From Vitrella brassicaformis (taxonomy: Eukaryota > Sar > Vitrellaceae), in NCBI GenBank assembly GCA_001179505.1, contig CDMY01000368.1, positions 32,109-96,108 of the forward strand: 64,000 bases of DNA, read 5' to 3'. This document shows, one piece after another, positions 36,101-47,888 of this stretch. Below the pieces are notes generated by a model. That model was not told where the DNA came from, did no database searches, and was given only the letters and a program-made list of their open reading frames with translations. Position numbers and translations under genes: made by a program. Within the stretch, counting starts at the first letter, position 1. Each line of letters begins with the position of its first letter.

Positions 36101-38695
36101 TCATGTGACACACACACACACGCATCAAATCAACCCATGGAGGGAGGGAGGAGGATGGGATGAATGGGCCCGCTTCCGTGGCTGGCTGGCTGGCTGGCTG
36201 GTGGGTGGGTGGGTGTGGTCGACTGACCGGCGAGGTTGGCGAAGCCGCCGATGCACACGATGGACCCAAATGCATTCCACCTGCACAAACAACACAACAC
36301 AACACAGAATACACAGGTGTGTCTATCGACTGCCGTGTGGGTGTGGTGTGGTGTGGAGTGGTGTCGTGGTTGTGCAGTGCAGTCAGTCAGTCAGTCGGCC
36401 TGCCGACCCACCGACCGTATGGTGTTGCGATATGCCTTGCCGAAGTCGAATCGCTGCTCGCACTTCTTGCCATCATATAACACTATCGCTGATGGAGGGA
36501 TGCATTTCATTCAGACACCCAGAAGGCAGACAGAATAAACGACCATGATGTCATTCATGTGGTGCTATGCTATGAATACGTGTCAGTCATTCGTCGTGTG
36601 TGTTGTGTTGGTTGATTACATGCGGGTGTGGCGCCTGAGATGAGAATAAATTCGTCTCTGACGGGGCTCCACTTGACGTCGGATGCGGTGCCGATGACCT
36701 CTACCTCCTTGACTGCCACCTTGTCCTTCAGGCCCTGACGGATGAGCGACTCCAGCTGCACCCACCACACCTTGCTCTTGCCGTAGTAGAAACAGCCAGA
36801 CTTGTCCTCGTCGTTGTGCGTGTGCACCAGCAGCGCGTTGCCCGACGCAGACCACAGCAGGTCCACCTCGTCGGCCGTCACGTCAGCACTCACACTCGCG
36901 TCGACTGGCGGCGGGGGGCTGACACCCAGCTTCATGCCGCCCCCACCCTGCATGCCGCTCAACACACTCGCAGGCGGGGCCCGCACCGCACGCAGCGACT
37001 CCACGGTGGTCTCCTCCTTGACTACCATGTCGTACACCTGCACACTCGCGATGCCCTTGGCCTTGGACTTGACGAACGCCGCCAGCATCAGCCTCTTGCC
37101 CTTGGTGCCAACGCCCGACGACGACGACGGCCCATCGAAGCCGTTCTGGCGCGCATGTGCGTGAGAGGGGCCGGGCGAGGACGGGAGGAGGGCCGTGGTG
37201 TCGATGGGGGCGATCTCGAAGCAGCAGAGGTTCTCGATGGGGATTCGCATCTTCATGGTGCCCTTGAGGGTGCCGTCGTAGACACGGATCTCGGGCACAG
37301 CCGAACCCCTCGGGCGCGGACCGGGGCTCGAGTTGGGGCTCTGCACCGCCGCATTGGTGGGGGCCGTCAGGGCCGCCCACTTGTCCTTTGGCGGGGGAGC
37401 GGTCGTCGTGGTCCCACCACCCTCCCCACTGCCCTCGTCCTCTCGACTGGTGTCGTCTGTCGTCTGTCCAGCTGCTCCATCGGCCATCTTGTCAGTGTCG
37501 TCTGCAGGAGGCGGCAGTGCGTTGGCATTTGGGTTGGCTGTGGCGGTCTGGTTGGCGCTGGTGTCTCGGTCGGGGACGAAGAAGATGCAGCACAGCTGCT
37601 CATCTGCCGTCCATCGCAGGGCCGGCCAGTGGTACTTGGTGGGGATCCTCTTGACGCTCAGCGACGCGACCTTGCGGCCGTCCTTGGTGGTCCACACGAA
37701 GGTGTTGCAGGGCGCCCACACTATGCCATCGGACGGTGGGGGCGAGGCAGGTGGGGGGGCCGCAGATGGGGACGGGCCGTTCTCGAGCACCGACATCTGC
37801 TCCTCGGGCACAAACAGGGGATCTACACACATACAAACATACATACAGGCACAGCACACAACACAAGACACGTACACAACTGGGGGGCGGGTGGGTGGGC
37901 GGATATCACCGACCGACCGACATGATGGATGGAGGCCAGACGTGATCTGATCACCCACTGGACTGACCTTTGAGTGGCATGGTTTGCTGCTTTCCATCCA
38001 TGGGTGCGTAGGTGACGAGGTAGGTGGACAGCGGCGACCAGTGGATGCGATTGACTGCCGTGCCGTCCCCGCCAGGGATCAGCACCGACCTCTGCAGGCT
38101 AGAGGCGTCCACTGGCGTGGGCATGGCCCCTCCAGGCCCGTCCATGTCATCGCGGTGGGAAGACTTGCCGCCCTGTCGTCGTCTACCCATATCCCACGAC
38201 GGGTGCTGATGGATCGATGACACGTGTGCACAATGATCCAATGAATCGATTGGCTGGCGTGTGTCTGCCCTGTTTTCTTGTCCTTCGTGCAGTTGTGCAA
38301 GTGTGCCGTGCCGTGTGGTGTGGTGTGGTGTGGTGCGCACCCGTATGATGGAGACTTCCCTGTTGGAGCCGACAGAAGCCAGCGAACTGCCGTCCGTCGC
38401 CCAAGACGCAATGTCGATCTTACCAAGCTGATACGACCGATACACACGGGCAGAAACACACATGCACAAACCGTTGGCAGGAGAGCACGAGTGGCAAGAG
38501 AGCAACGAGCAAGCCTGTTCTCTCTCTGTGTGGTCGATGCGATGCTCCCTCTCTCAAGGCTTCCGTCCCAAATCCATAGGTACGTACCTTGACATCATCC
38601 CATTTGTCGTCTCCGTCGCCCTTGGAGAATACGGTGCACCCGTCGCGGCCTCGTAAGAGAAACGACACGCTCGGACATCGCGGTGGCTGAGGCAT
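32667..38695 (-). CDS. EIF2A: eIF2A beta-propeller protein fused to a C-terminal GYF domain
   Basis: eIF2A is a WD-repeat translation factor that can deliver initiator tRNA to 40S ribosomes independently of eIF2. The start MPQPPRCPSVSFLLRGRDG leads into the propeller. Diagnostic segments are FDFGKAYRNTIR (36450), WNAFGSIVCIGGFANLAG (36270), DWAPDGRHFLTAVLAPRRR with NGFTIWN (35990-35940), EVFEVAWRPEVEGVY (35730) and GVYRPPGARR (35510). These match the order and spacing of the eIF2A core. Where eIF2A normally continues with a short Lys/Glu helix, this gene continues without a stop. The next exon (35275-35087) begins ARDKEAQQRDKDKEQ in the correct phase, then come long Pro- and Gln-rich exons with an SWLANINKGKLP motif (34320). 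The last exon ends in a GYF domain: DRCWEYVDPKSNVQGKF, MKAWHDAGYF, FIELQHMFP. The propeller contains long Thr/Pro/Ala inserts (about 37500-37350). Confidence 0.82.
33090..34760 (-). repeat. CAG/CTG trinucleotide (polyglutamine) tracts in eIF2A-GYF
   Basis: CTG-rich runs on the plus strand encode polyGln on the minus strand. The main blocks are 33096-33132, 33208-33230, 33360-33382, 33510-33532, 33892-33928, 34373-34393 and 34732-34748. Some runs are pure CTG and others are mixed with TTG, so both slippage and selected Gln content may contribute. Confidence 0.75.
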
Positions 38696-39005
38696 ACCGG
38701 ACGGACCCACCAACACACCGACCGACCGACGGGCAAACACGCACCGCACTGACTGACTGGCACACCGACCGGCCGGGCCGAGTGGGTGGGTGGGTGGGTG
38801 GGTGGACGGGAGGGAGGGAGTCTCCTCACTCACTCACGGACGCACCGCACCGCAGCAGTGGCACTAGCTGTACGAGAGGATGGCGGATCGAGGCAGGCCG
38901 AGGGCAACGAGGGCACGACGACGACGGTGGACGAGATGCAACAACACGCAACCGACCTGAAGGCCACGCAACCAGCCTGCCGTTCACAGACAGATGAAGG
39001 AAGGA
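38696..39005. promoter_or_regulatory. Divergent intergenic region (eIF2A-GYF / membrane protein)
   Basis: About 310 bp lie between proposed starts on opposite strands. A GGGT repeat lies at 38780-38802. No core promoter motif is recognised. Confidence 0.3.
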
Positions 39006-40433
39006 TGGATGCAATTAGCCACACACGCGGCGCTTGTCTTTTGGCACTCTCACCCAGGGACCCTCTGTGAGAGTTCGGGTCAGGCAGGGCAGGCTCGGCT
39101 CAGCGGAGCTGTCCTCTCCTCGTGCTCCGCTTCTCCCGCAACTCGGCGGCCGCGCAACCACAGTGTCGCCGCCCGCAGTCGCGGATCTAACCAACAGCTT
39201 CGCGGTTTGCTTTGGTACTCCGTCGTTGCGTTTCTCGTGAATCTTGTCACATCTGCGATCTACTCAGCTCGCACGTGCCTCAAGGTCCGTGGCAAGAGGT
39301 AAGCGTTGTGACACAGATACGTACGTACGGAAACCATTCATTTGTCATGTTTGTCCCCTTCAGCAGCCAATCAATGCGATGTTGGAGTCGTTGCCCCAGA
39401 GCGCATCCATAGCTTTAGACGCCTCATACTTGGGGCTTGCATCTGTGCTCCCTGATGCCCCGCTGGTCTCCCCGAGCCTCACCAACAACCTCCAACAAAC
39501 CATACTGGCACACCAACTCGGGTAGGTACTTACTGGACGCAGCGCACGTCAGCATACCAGACTGGCCCACACGTGTGGCCGACTGACTGACCGCACAGCA
39601 CCACATTCATTCATTCATCGTTGTTTGTTTGTTGCTTCATGCCATCCATCCATGGTGTTTGTTGTGGGATATATGTGTTGTTGGTTGTGTTGTGTGGTGT
39701 GTCAGGCTGGCGTTGAGTGTGTTGGCGGCGAGCATGGGCTCTCTGGGTGTGTTGGTGGAGTGGAATGCGGGTGTGTTCATCGTCATAGGCCTGGTGGAGG
39801 TGCTGCTCTCCTCCTGGCAGCTGCACTTCGCATCACTGCTCTCCAAACCCGTCGTCCTCGCAGCTGCACTCAGACTCGCTATCGGTGCGCCTGCCGCAGA
39901 CAGCGTCCGTCCGCCTGTCTGTCTGTCCACTTGGCTGCATTGCGATGCATGTGTGCCCTCCTTGATTTGATTGGTCAGGTGTGTACAATGTGGTGGTGCC
40001 TGCGAGTGTGGTGTTGGAGCCCGTCCTCCGAGTGCTGTCCTATCTCCCCATGCGGTTGCGGCGCACCTTCATCTCCCCCCCCAACCTCACACGCATCGCC
40101 TATCGCTATCTCGCCAACACTGTCGCCAAAGTATTCACACTCGAGTGGTGGCTCTCCGAGCGCTCAGATGTGGTCGTCAAGCCCACGTCTGCTCCGCTCC
40201 TGTCAGTGAGGCGCCTGCTCCCGAGGCTGCCACGAACGGGTTTCACTGTCCGCACCACCAGCAACAGCAGGTCTAACAGAAGCACCAGCACTACCATGAG
40301 CAGCAAGGGCGACCGGAGGGCTTACAGGAGGCCGCGAGTGCGGGTGGGACGGCGAGGGCTCTTTGGGCGGCACCGTGTGCTCTCTGCGGTCAAGCGGCGA
40401 CTTTCTGTGCTGGAGCCTGGCTCACTGATCTGA
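39006..40433 (+). CDS. Multi-pass membrane protein, unknown function
   Basis: Four exons: 39006-39298, 39364-39531, 39705-39884 and 39979-40433. All have good GT-AG borders. The first exon encodes a Ser/Arg/Ala-rich N-terminus that could be a transit peptide, then a TM helix (LLWYSVVAFLVNLVTSAIY). The third exon has hydrophobic segments (LALSVLAASMGSLGVLVEW, VFIVIGLVEVLLSSW), and the fourth starts with VYNVVVPASVVLEPVLRVL. The C-terminus is very basic (SKGDRRAYRRPRVRVGRRG). No family is recognised. The start is the weakest point, because an earlier Met at 38994 is in frame. Confidence 0.5.
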
Positions 40434-40704
40434 CTGACACCTCACTCACAGGGATGATTAATCAATCGACTGAGAGAGACCCTTGTTGCGTTCTTGGATC
40501 ATTCCGCCATCATCCATTCGATCTTTCCTTCACCTGCGTGTCTGTCTGTCTGTCTGTCTCTCTGTCCGTCTGTCTGTCTGTTGGCCCATCGATACGTACG
40601 TACATGCATACTAACATCGATCTATCCATTCGTGTGCCTGACTGTACAGCGGAGGGGAGGGGAGGGGGGACGGCTATCTATATAGAGTGATGTATGTGAT
40701 TGAA
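40434..40704. other. Convergent 3' spacer
   Basis: This spacer between two stop codons contains a CTGT microsatellite (40540-40580) and no gene. Confidence 0.5.
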
Positions 40705-43209
40705 TCAAGTGACTTTGCCAGGCACCTGAAGGCAGGCAGGACACACAGAAAGCGCGTGGCTGTCCTGTCGAGTGGATGGATGGATGGACGGATATATGAC
40801 TAGGTAGTGAGTGTGTGTGTAAGGTAGGCTAGCCGTAGGTGTGTGTGCATGTGTGTAGGGAGGGAGGGAGGGAGGGCACCGTACGTGTGTTGCGTACCGT
40901 GTATGCCATCATGGAGCCCTGCTGGTTCCCTTCGTTGTTCTGCATCAGGGACACACAGACAGACAGACAGACAGACAGACAGATGGACGGACGGACGGAC
41001 AGACGACATGCATAGATGGATGGATGGATGGACACTGTCGTCCGTCCGTCTGACTGAGTCTTGCAAGCCCCAGCCAACCAACCACCCCTGTCTGACTGAC
41101 TGACTGACCAAGACGAGGATAATCGTGAAGCGCCAGGTGGTCGAGTCCAAACCTGAACCAACGAAAGCCAACCCACACACACGTGGGCAGCAAACCGTGA
41201 GGGTGTCCCGTGTGGATCCTAGCCCGCACTGGGTGAAGGTTTTGTCTCTTGTTGTGAGTGACAGTCATTCGCCTACATCCGTAGAGGGGCCAGCCTGGAA
41301 AGAGGTGGAAGAACTGCACACACCCACAGACAGACAGACAGACAGGCGTTCAGCTCCTCCAGACGCATGCCATGCCATCGAAGCGCAGGGCTCTCTCTCT
41401 CCTCGCATCCATCCATCCATCCATACATAGATGTAAACATACGGTGATTGCAGCGATGAGTTCTTTGGCGGTGAAGACCATCTCAGCCGGGGCGGGCAAC
41501 GCCGAATTAGCTGACTCAACCAACCAACCAAGAGTAAGCCAGAGGCAGGCGGCGGACAGACACAGAGACAGACAGACATGCATGGGGCGGACGCATACAT
41601 GAAGTCATGCTTTACTGAAATTTATGCCTCCCTGCCTCCCCCTGCGTCCCGCCCACCATCTCCCTCCCTCCCTGGGTGGCGTACCGGTGGGATTGATGAA
41701 TTGGTTGTGATTGAAGACCGCCTCCACCTCTCCATCCGGGTGAACTGAATGAGTCAATCAAGGACACAAGGCACCAGCCAGCAACGTTACACCAAACCAC
41801 ACACACACACACACACACACAACGGTTGGTGTGTGGATGCATTGGGTCGAGTCGAGGGTGCTCACTGCCTGAGACGGTGATAGCGACCTCCGCCTGTGCC
41901 ATGTTGTACTGCGGTGCGTCCCCGGCTCCCGCCCCTGACTGCCCACCAGGCTGGTATCCCGCTATGGGTGAGTGTGAGAGCTTGATGGCGATGTCGTCAC
42001 AGCCCATGTGCTTCATCTTCTCTACCAACTGCTTGAGCTTCACCACCGGAGGCAGCTTGAACTGCCACTGCGTAAACAGTCAGGTCCGTATGTGTAGTGT
42101 GTGTATGTCCTTCCTGTGTGTGCCCACCTACGTACGTACCTCTGGGTTTCCCAAGTCAAGTTGATCTAAACCATGGAGTTCATCGGCCCTCTGCACTTGA
42201 ACTGGACACTCCTGAAAGGGCAGCCAGGCAGCCACCCGGTGTCCACTGTATGTACTGTAGGGGTCTGTCTGTCTGTCAGTCCGTCTGTCGGTCGGCCGGT
42301 GAGTGGTGACGTGACGACAATCAATACCTGAACGACACTATAGTCGGAGTTGGGCATTTGCAGCTCGAAGCTCAACACGGGGAACCCATGGCGCCTGCAG
42401 ACACCCAACACACGCACTCCGGTGACGCATTGCAATGCATTGGATCATTCAGGAGCCATCGGTGCACTGCATCCCTGTGGTCTGTGTGTCTGTGTGTGTC
42501 TGTGTGTGGCGGCCATGGATTTACTTGGCTAGTTTGCATACGGTGAGTTCTGCAGTGACCATGTCCTTGACGGCGGTCCAGAGGTCGTCAAGTGAGCAGC
42601 TCAGCCCGATGACGTTGTTGTTCTTGCTCTCCACCAACACGTCGTAGAAGAAACGACCCTGACCACAATCAATCAGTCACTCAATCAAACACACACTCTA
42701 CTCGGGGCCCTGCCCTGCCTGTCGTGGGAGGGATGCGATGTGCCCTGCGACCACCGTGAATGTAGGTACGTACCATGAAGAGGTTGCAGGCGGCAGTTCC
42801 GAACAAGGGGCGGATGAGCATCTGGTCGCTGGTGATCTTGATCATCGACGACATGCTGGCCACGCCCTGTAAGGCATCGCTCTGCGTCGCCTGGGTGGTG
42901 CTGGTGCTGGCCGACGTCCCCGGGCCACCTGACTTGCCGCCCTGTGAGCATGCTCGATGCAGCGCTTGAATCGCCTCTGGACTCACGCACCACGCAAACA
43001 TCCGTGGGAAGGAATGGGGAATGGTGATGACTTCCACTTGCTTACTTACGAAACAGTCCTCAGACTCCTGGTCCATAAAGCGGTCAGCACACAGCCACAC
43101 ACATGCAGGAAACCACAGACAGAAGCCACACACACTTTCATGAGAGATCTTAGGCAGCCCAGGCGTGAGTCATGCGGCTGACCTTCCTCACATACGCACG
43201 GAACTTCAT
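40705..43209 (-). CDS. HUS1: Checkpoint clamp protein HUS1
   Basis: HUS1 is one of three PCNA-like subunits of the 9-1-1 clamp that signals DNA damage in the nucleus. The start MKFRAYVRK matches the family's MKFRA opening. Conserved order follows: ITSDQMLIRPLFG (42830), VLVESKNNNVIGLSCSLDDL with LWTAVKDM (42630-42560), HGFPVLSFEL (42390), LPPVVKLKQLVEKMKHMG (42040-42000), AEVAITVSG (41890) and VFTAKELIAAITV (41470). The C-terminus is in small exons: MTVTHNKR (41275), DSTTWRFTIIL (41130), NQQGSMMAYT (40900) and VPGKVT before the stop, which aligns with the ILHYIPA-type end of the family. A Ser/Thr/Gly insert (about 42900) is not usual. About ten exons are present, and the small C-terminal ones are less certain. 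Confidence 0.8.
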
Positions 43210-43396
43210 GACTTCCACGCCGGTCGGGCCTGTTGCGAGCTCGAATTCGTCAGCCGTTTGTTTTGACCGTTTTTCTGTTTTTTTGTTGGCGGCGACAAAT
43301 CTTCTTTTTTTTTGCCCATGGCAGTTGTACGTACATGGAACATATTCTGTTGCAGCTGCGCATGCCCAGCGATTTCCTGCTGTTGTGTGTGTGCAG
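43210..43396. promoter_or_regulatory. Divergent region between HUS1 and the SHIPPO-repeat gene
   Basis: The HUS1 start lies at 43209 on the minus strand, and the first sure exon of the next gene starts at 43397 on the plus strand. A T-rich run (43276-43313) is unusual for this part of the window. The true 5' exon of the SHIPPO gene probably lies here or overlaps the HUS1 first exon. Confidence 0.35.
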
Positions 43397-46300
43397 ACGC
43401 TCGTGCGCTCCCCGCGAGATTTGTCTGACTTTCTGCTTCCCAAGGCGCCTGTCGCTGTGGGGCCTGGAAGCTATCCCCCGGGTGAGGCGCCCCCTTCCCC
43501 CCCGTCCACCACGAGGACAGGCGTGTTCGCGCCCTTCGGCAGCTTTCAGAAGAAAGTTCTCAATGCAAACACGGGAGACAGCTTCTACTCACCAGGTCCT
43601 TCATTCACTTCAGACAGAACACCCCGCACCACCAGAGATGCAGCCGGGTCCCTCTTGCACTCCCTTGACTCTTGTGGTGTCATGATTTGCAGGGCCCGGT
43701 GCATTCTTCCTTGATCAGGCGCCCCTGCCTTCTCCTCGCGGCGACACGAGCTCATTCAAGTCACTCACACCCAGATTCGCACAATCAGCATACAAACTCG
43801 AAACACCAGGTGGGGGTGAATGCATTACTGACTGCCCATCGAGACACGTACGTACATACTTACATAATGTATGTACATAAACACCTGGGCCTGACCTGGG
43901 AGGTCCACTGATGGATGAATGGTGTGCACGTGTGGCCTGGCCTGGCTGTGTGCAGGTCCAGGTGAGTATGGGTCGTGCAAATCGACGAGGGTGGGTCAGG
44001 CGACGTTCGACGGGCAGGATGGTGCCCGTCTCTCAGCGTCTCAGAGGGCGGCCCCACTTGTGCCAGTACTGCAGCTGGAGCAGAGCAGCCCGTCGATCCC
44101 CCCCAACCTCCACCGCAAGACCAACCTGCCTCATTCGGGCGGCAGGGCCATGGTCACACTCCTAGACGATATACCAGCTGGCTCACAGGGCGTATTCCAC
44201 ACCGGTAAGTATGTGAATAAACACATGAGTAAGTAGCTGACACGTACGTACTGTACATACATACACAGATATATGTGTACGTTGATTGACTCACTCACCG
44301 ACTGGCTGACTGACTGACTGACGCAAGAATGCGATGTCCATCCACTCACTAACTAATGCATGGATGGATGGACAATCTTGGTCAATCTTGATTGCAGGTG
44401 AGAGTAATGACATGCCTTCGCCAGGTACGTGCCTCCCTGCCTGAAACAAATGTGTCTCGATCAAGGGGTGGTCTAGCTCAGCTGTATGTATGTATCTATT
44501 TCTTGGTTGATTGCTTCATCGATCAGGGAGCTACAAGATCGTGAGTGACGATGGTCGGTGTGCGACCAACTTCCACACGAGCAGGACCCAGAGACAGCTG
44601 CTGTGGGAGCTGTCGGGCAGCCTCACAGAGCGGAGGGCGCGCGAGCGGGCAGACGGACTCACTAACGCGGGACTGTTCGCCACTTCACAGCTGAGGAAGC
44701 CACCAAAGGTAGGCAGGGAGGTAGCTGGGTGGGTATGCATGATTGTATACATACATCTATCTATGTAGGGCGGGAGGGAGGCAGGGAGGCAGGGAGGCTG
44801 TCCGTCCCTTCGTCCCTTTGTTGCTTGTATTGTCTTGTCTTGTCTTGTATTGTCTTGTCTTGTATTGTCTTGTCTTGTATTGTCTTGTCTTGTCTTGTCT
44901 TGGCTGGCCTGGCCTGTTGGTGCAGCATCTTGTTAAGGAGGCCCAGAGGCAGTCTGAGGCTGCCAAGGTCCCCCGCCTGCCCTCTCCCCTGCCTGCACGG
45001 GCACCTACGGACGATCGCGACACCACCGATGCAAAGTCATGCAGGAGTGCATTCGTGTCAAAGGTAGGTAGGTAGGTAGGTGGGCACAAACAACACCACA
45101 CACAACACCACAGACAGACAGACAGACACAAACTCACCCGGCCAGCCGGCCGGCGTGATGTATGTATGTATGGATGTCTGTATGTCTCTGGTCCCTTAGG
45201 TGCGTCGGATTGCGCCCACGGTGTCAGCGTCAGGTGCGAATGAACGGATGCATTGCAATGGATGGAAAGCCGACACGCATCCACCACCCCATTTGCCTGC
45301 CTGTCGTCTGTCTGTCTGGTCGTCCATGACACATGTATGTCAACGTGTAGGTCCGATCGGTCCGGGTGCGTATCTTCGTCTGTCTGACGCGTCCAAGACG
45401 TCCACGGTGGAGACAGACAGAGGGCCGCACGCACCTTTTGGCTCACTCAGCCCCGCACGGATGCCGCAAAACAGACTCATCGAACAGCCATACACAGGTA
45501 CAGACAGACAGACGGACGGACGGACGGACAAACACACAGACCGCACAGACAGACAGACGGATGAGCAAGTAAGTCGTGCCTCTCTCTTGTGTGTGTGTGT
45601 TTATGTGTGTATGTGTGCGCGAGTCGATCAGATCCCACGTGTGTGACGTCGAGTGTTCCAGTGGGTGCGTATGACCTCGTCAAGGATGCATCCACAAGGA
45701 CTCTCGGGCCTGCCGTCACCGCATTGTATGCAATATGCATGCATACATACATACATACCCACTCACGGCAACCAACTGACCACCATACATCCAGCCAGCC
45801 TGCCTGCCAGCCTTTGATGCTGTGACTGGCTGCAGCGTCTGTCAGCGTGGGAGCATCCCGATGTCCATGAGCCGTGTCATCAACCCGTCCCTCGTCATGT
45901 TCCTCAAAGAGTCCACAGGTAGGTACCTAGATGCTCACGGCACCGACAGACAGACAGTGAGAGACATTCACGTGCTACCTGCCTGACCACCCCCGTCTCC
46001 CTACCTGTCTCCCTACCTGTCTTCCGTCCGTTTCCTATCGTGTTGCCGCATCCATCCATCCATTCATCCATCTATCCATCCGGCGTGGTGCACTGCACTG
46101 CAGGTCGTCCTTTGCAGGCCTTCCTCACCACTGACGAGCGACCCTGCCTCAAGAGCACCGTCTCACCCGCACACCAATCGCCGGCAGGTCAGCCATGAAC
46201 ATTGTCCCTGCCGTGCCACACAGACGGGCGGATGCTGCCTCGCACAGGCTGGCGTATGTTCTATATCATGTATGTGTGTGTGCGTGCGTGCGTGCGTGTG

Positions 46301-47482
46301 TGCGTGTGCTGCCTCCTGCAATTATGCAATCAGTTGGTGACTACGGGACGGATTTGAATGCGACAGTGGGCAGCATCTCAGCGCGTGTTAAGGAGATGGC
46401 CACGGTGGGGCGGTTTGGCAAGTTCGCGGCCACGAACGACAACAGGTGGGCATTCAACCCCGCCAATCCACTGAATCCCGACCCCCGGCGGACCCGCGGC
46501 CCCTCGGCGCCCTTCAAGTACAACCCCAAGGCGGCGGCTGGCGACACACACGGCAGCCGAACACCCTTCATCTCGCGCACAGCCAGATTCAGAGCTCTCG
46601 ACAGCGCCAACCCCCACTTCTTCAACACCTCGCCAACCCCAAAACACGTAAGGTTGTATGTATGTATGGACACACGTGTGCATCTTAGAAAGACTCATCC
46701 ACAACTCCCCCGCCCATGATTGACATCGGTCCCTATATGTATGTACGCATTGTGTCTGTCTGTGTGTGTGTATGTCTGCATGTCTGTGCATTTGCATACA
46801 TGTGCTTCCTTCCTTTGTTTGTTCTATAAGGTCGGTGGTGAGCAGGCAGCTCCTGCGCCAGTGCGGGCGCAAGGAATTGAAGGGCGGAAGTCTTTGTGTT
46901 CCTTCGGAACCACCACTCCACGACTCACCGTCATGTCCAAGGCAGAGGACACACCAGGTACATACAGTGCGGCCAACAACACACACATACACACACACTA
47001 CACAGGGAGGGAGACAGACAGACAGACATGTCAAGAAACAGGAGAGACGGGGGATGTGTGTATATATATATACATGTGTGTGTGTGGGCTGTCTGCCCCT
47101 TACTTATGTGTGTGTCTCTCGACTCACTCCCTCAGCCCCGGGAACCTATTCGCCGGCGGGTGGAAGGCGGGAAACCTCTGAGAGTTTGATGCGCAAGGTG
47201 TCTGCGAGAAGATTCGAGTGGCAAATGTCGGCTACGGTACCTACACTTGCTCCGGGGTCGTACGAACTGGGGCGCGGCTTCTTGCGTACGACATACAACG
47301 TGTCGCTGGTACGCACACCACATGCCATGTCATGTCACCTTGTGTGGTGGGAATTTTATTGTGCAATTTGCCGGACATGTAGTCATTCATTGCGTTGACT
47401 CTGTCGGTGTTGATGTGCACAGGCTGATCGGGTTGCACCCGAGAGGACACAGAGCCCTCGGTCAAAGAAAGGAGATACTTAG
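43397..47482 (+). CDS. SHIPPO/STPGR-repeat protein (flagellar microtubule-associated)
   Basis: The protein carries many short Pro-Gly-Tyr repeats: VGPGSYPP (43470), FYSPGP (43590), TPGPGEYG (43960), PSPGSYK (44525), GPGAYL (45360), VGAYDL (45663), VGDYG (46333), APGTYSP (47140) and APGSYELG (47255). Between them lie Arg/Ser/Phe-rich stretches such as GVFAPFGSFQKKV. This is the pattern of ODF3/CIMAP-type proteins, which sit on or inside axonemal microtubules. A flagellated zoospore stage would use it. About twelve exons are present, and almost each repeat lies in its own exon. The last exon ends SKKGDT then TAG. The N-terminal exon is not resolved: an upstream in-frame stretch exists from 43172, but it overlaps HUS1 exon 1. 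Confidence 0.7.
44825..44902 (+). repeat. Pentanucleotide minisatellite (TTGTC/TTGTA) in an intron
   Basis: About fifteen copies of TTGTC with periodic TTGTA variants lie in the intron just before the acceptor near 44925 of the SHIPPO-repeat gene. Confidence 0.8.
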
Positions 47483-47888
47483 TTAAAACAGCTGCGTTGA
47501 CTCATGCATACCATGCAAACACACACAGATAGACAGACACATTCACACACATGTTCCTTCCTCCTTCCTCCCTTTGTGTCTGGCCAGTGCCTGCTTCCCA
47601 TCTACTATATATGTATGCAATGCATGGATGCAGGACGTGTGTGTCTCTTGCACTGCTGATGCCTAGCTACACAGGATCTCTGTCTGTCTGTCTGTCTGTC
47701 TGCAGCTACTTTGTCCGTACGTATGTATGCATGTATGTGCTGGTCATGTGTGTATGTATGTATATGATAGATACAACGACGATGGATGCACTCATCTCTC
47801 ACTGTAGCTGACCGACCTTCACTGTCTCTTTGTCTTGCTTGATTGGTCCTGTCCTGCTTCTTATTGCCGACCACATGATGTGCTGGTT
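47483..47888. other. Convergent intergenic region
   Basis: The stretch between two stop codons contains TGTC and ATGT microsatellites (47681-47703, 47720-47765) and no supported gene. Confidence 0.45.

Noticed and set aside
36816-37925. Arg/His-rich long open frame on the plus strand opposite eIF2A
   Set aside because: It is a shadow of the eIF2A coding exon, which is itself a long GC-rich open frame with clear homology.
15485-40985. GACA and CACA direct repeats as a CRISPR array
   Set aside because: The units are 2-5 bp with no unique spacers, and the genome is eukaryotic.
40829-41182. Frames made of GACA/GGAC repeats giving Ser/Val/Cys/Leu-rich peptides
   Set aside because: They are translations of microsatellites in a HUS1 intron.
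44729-45075. Leu/Val/Cys repeat peptide on the plus strand
   Set aside because: It is the translation of the TTGTC pentamer minisatellite in an intron of the SHIPPO gene.
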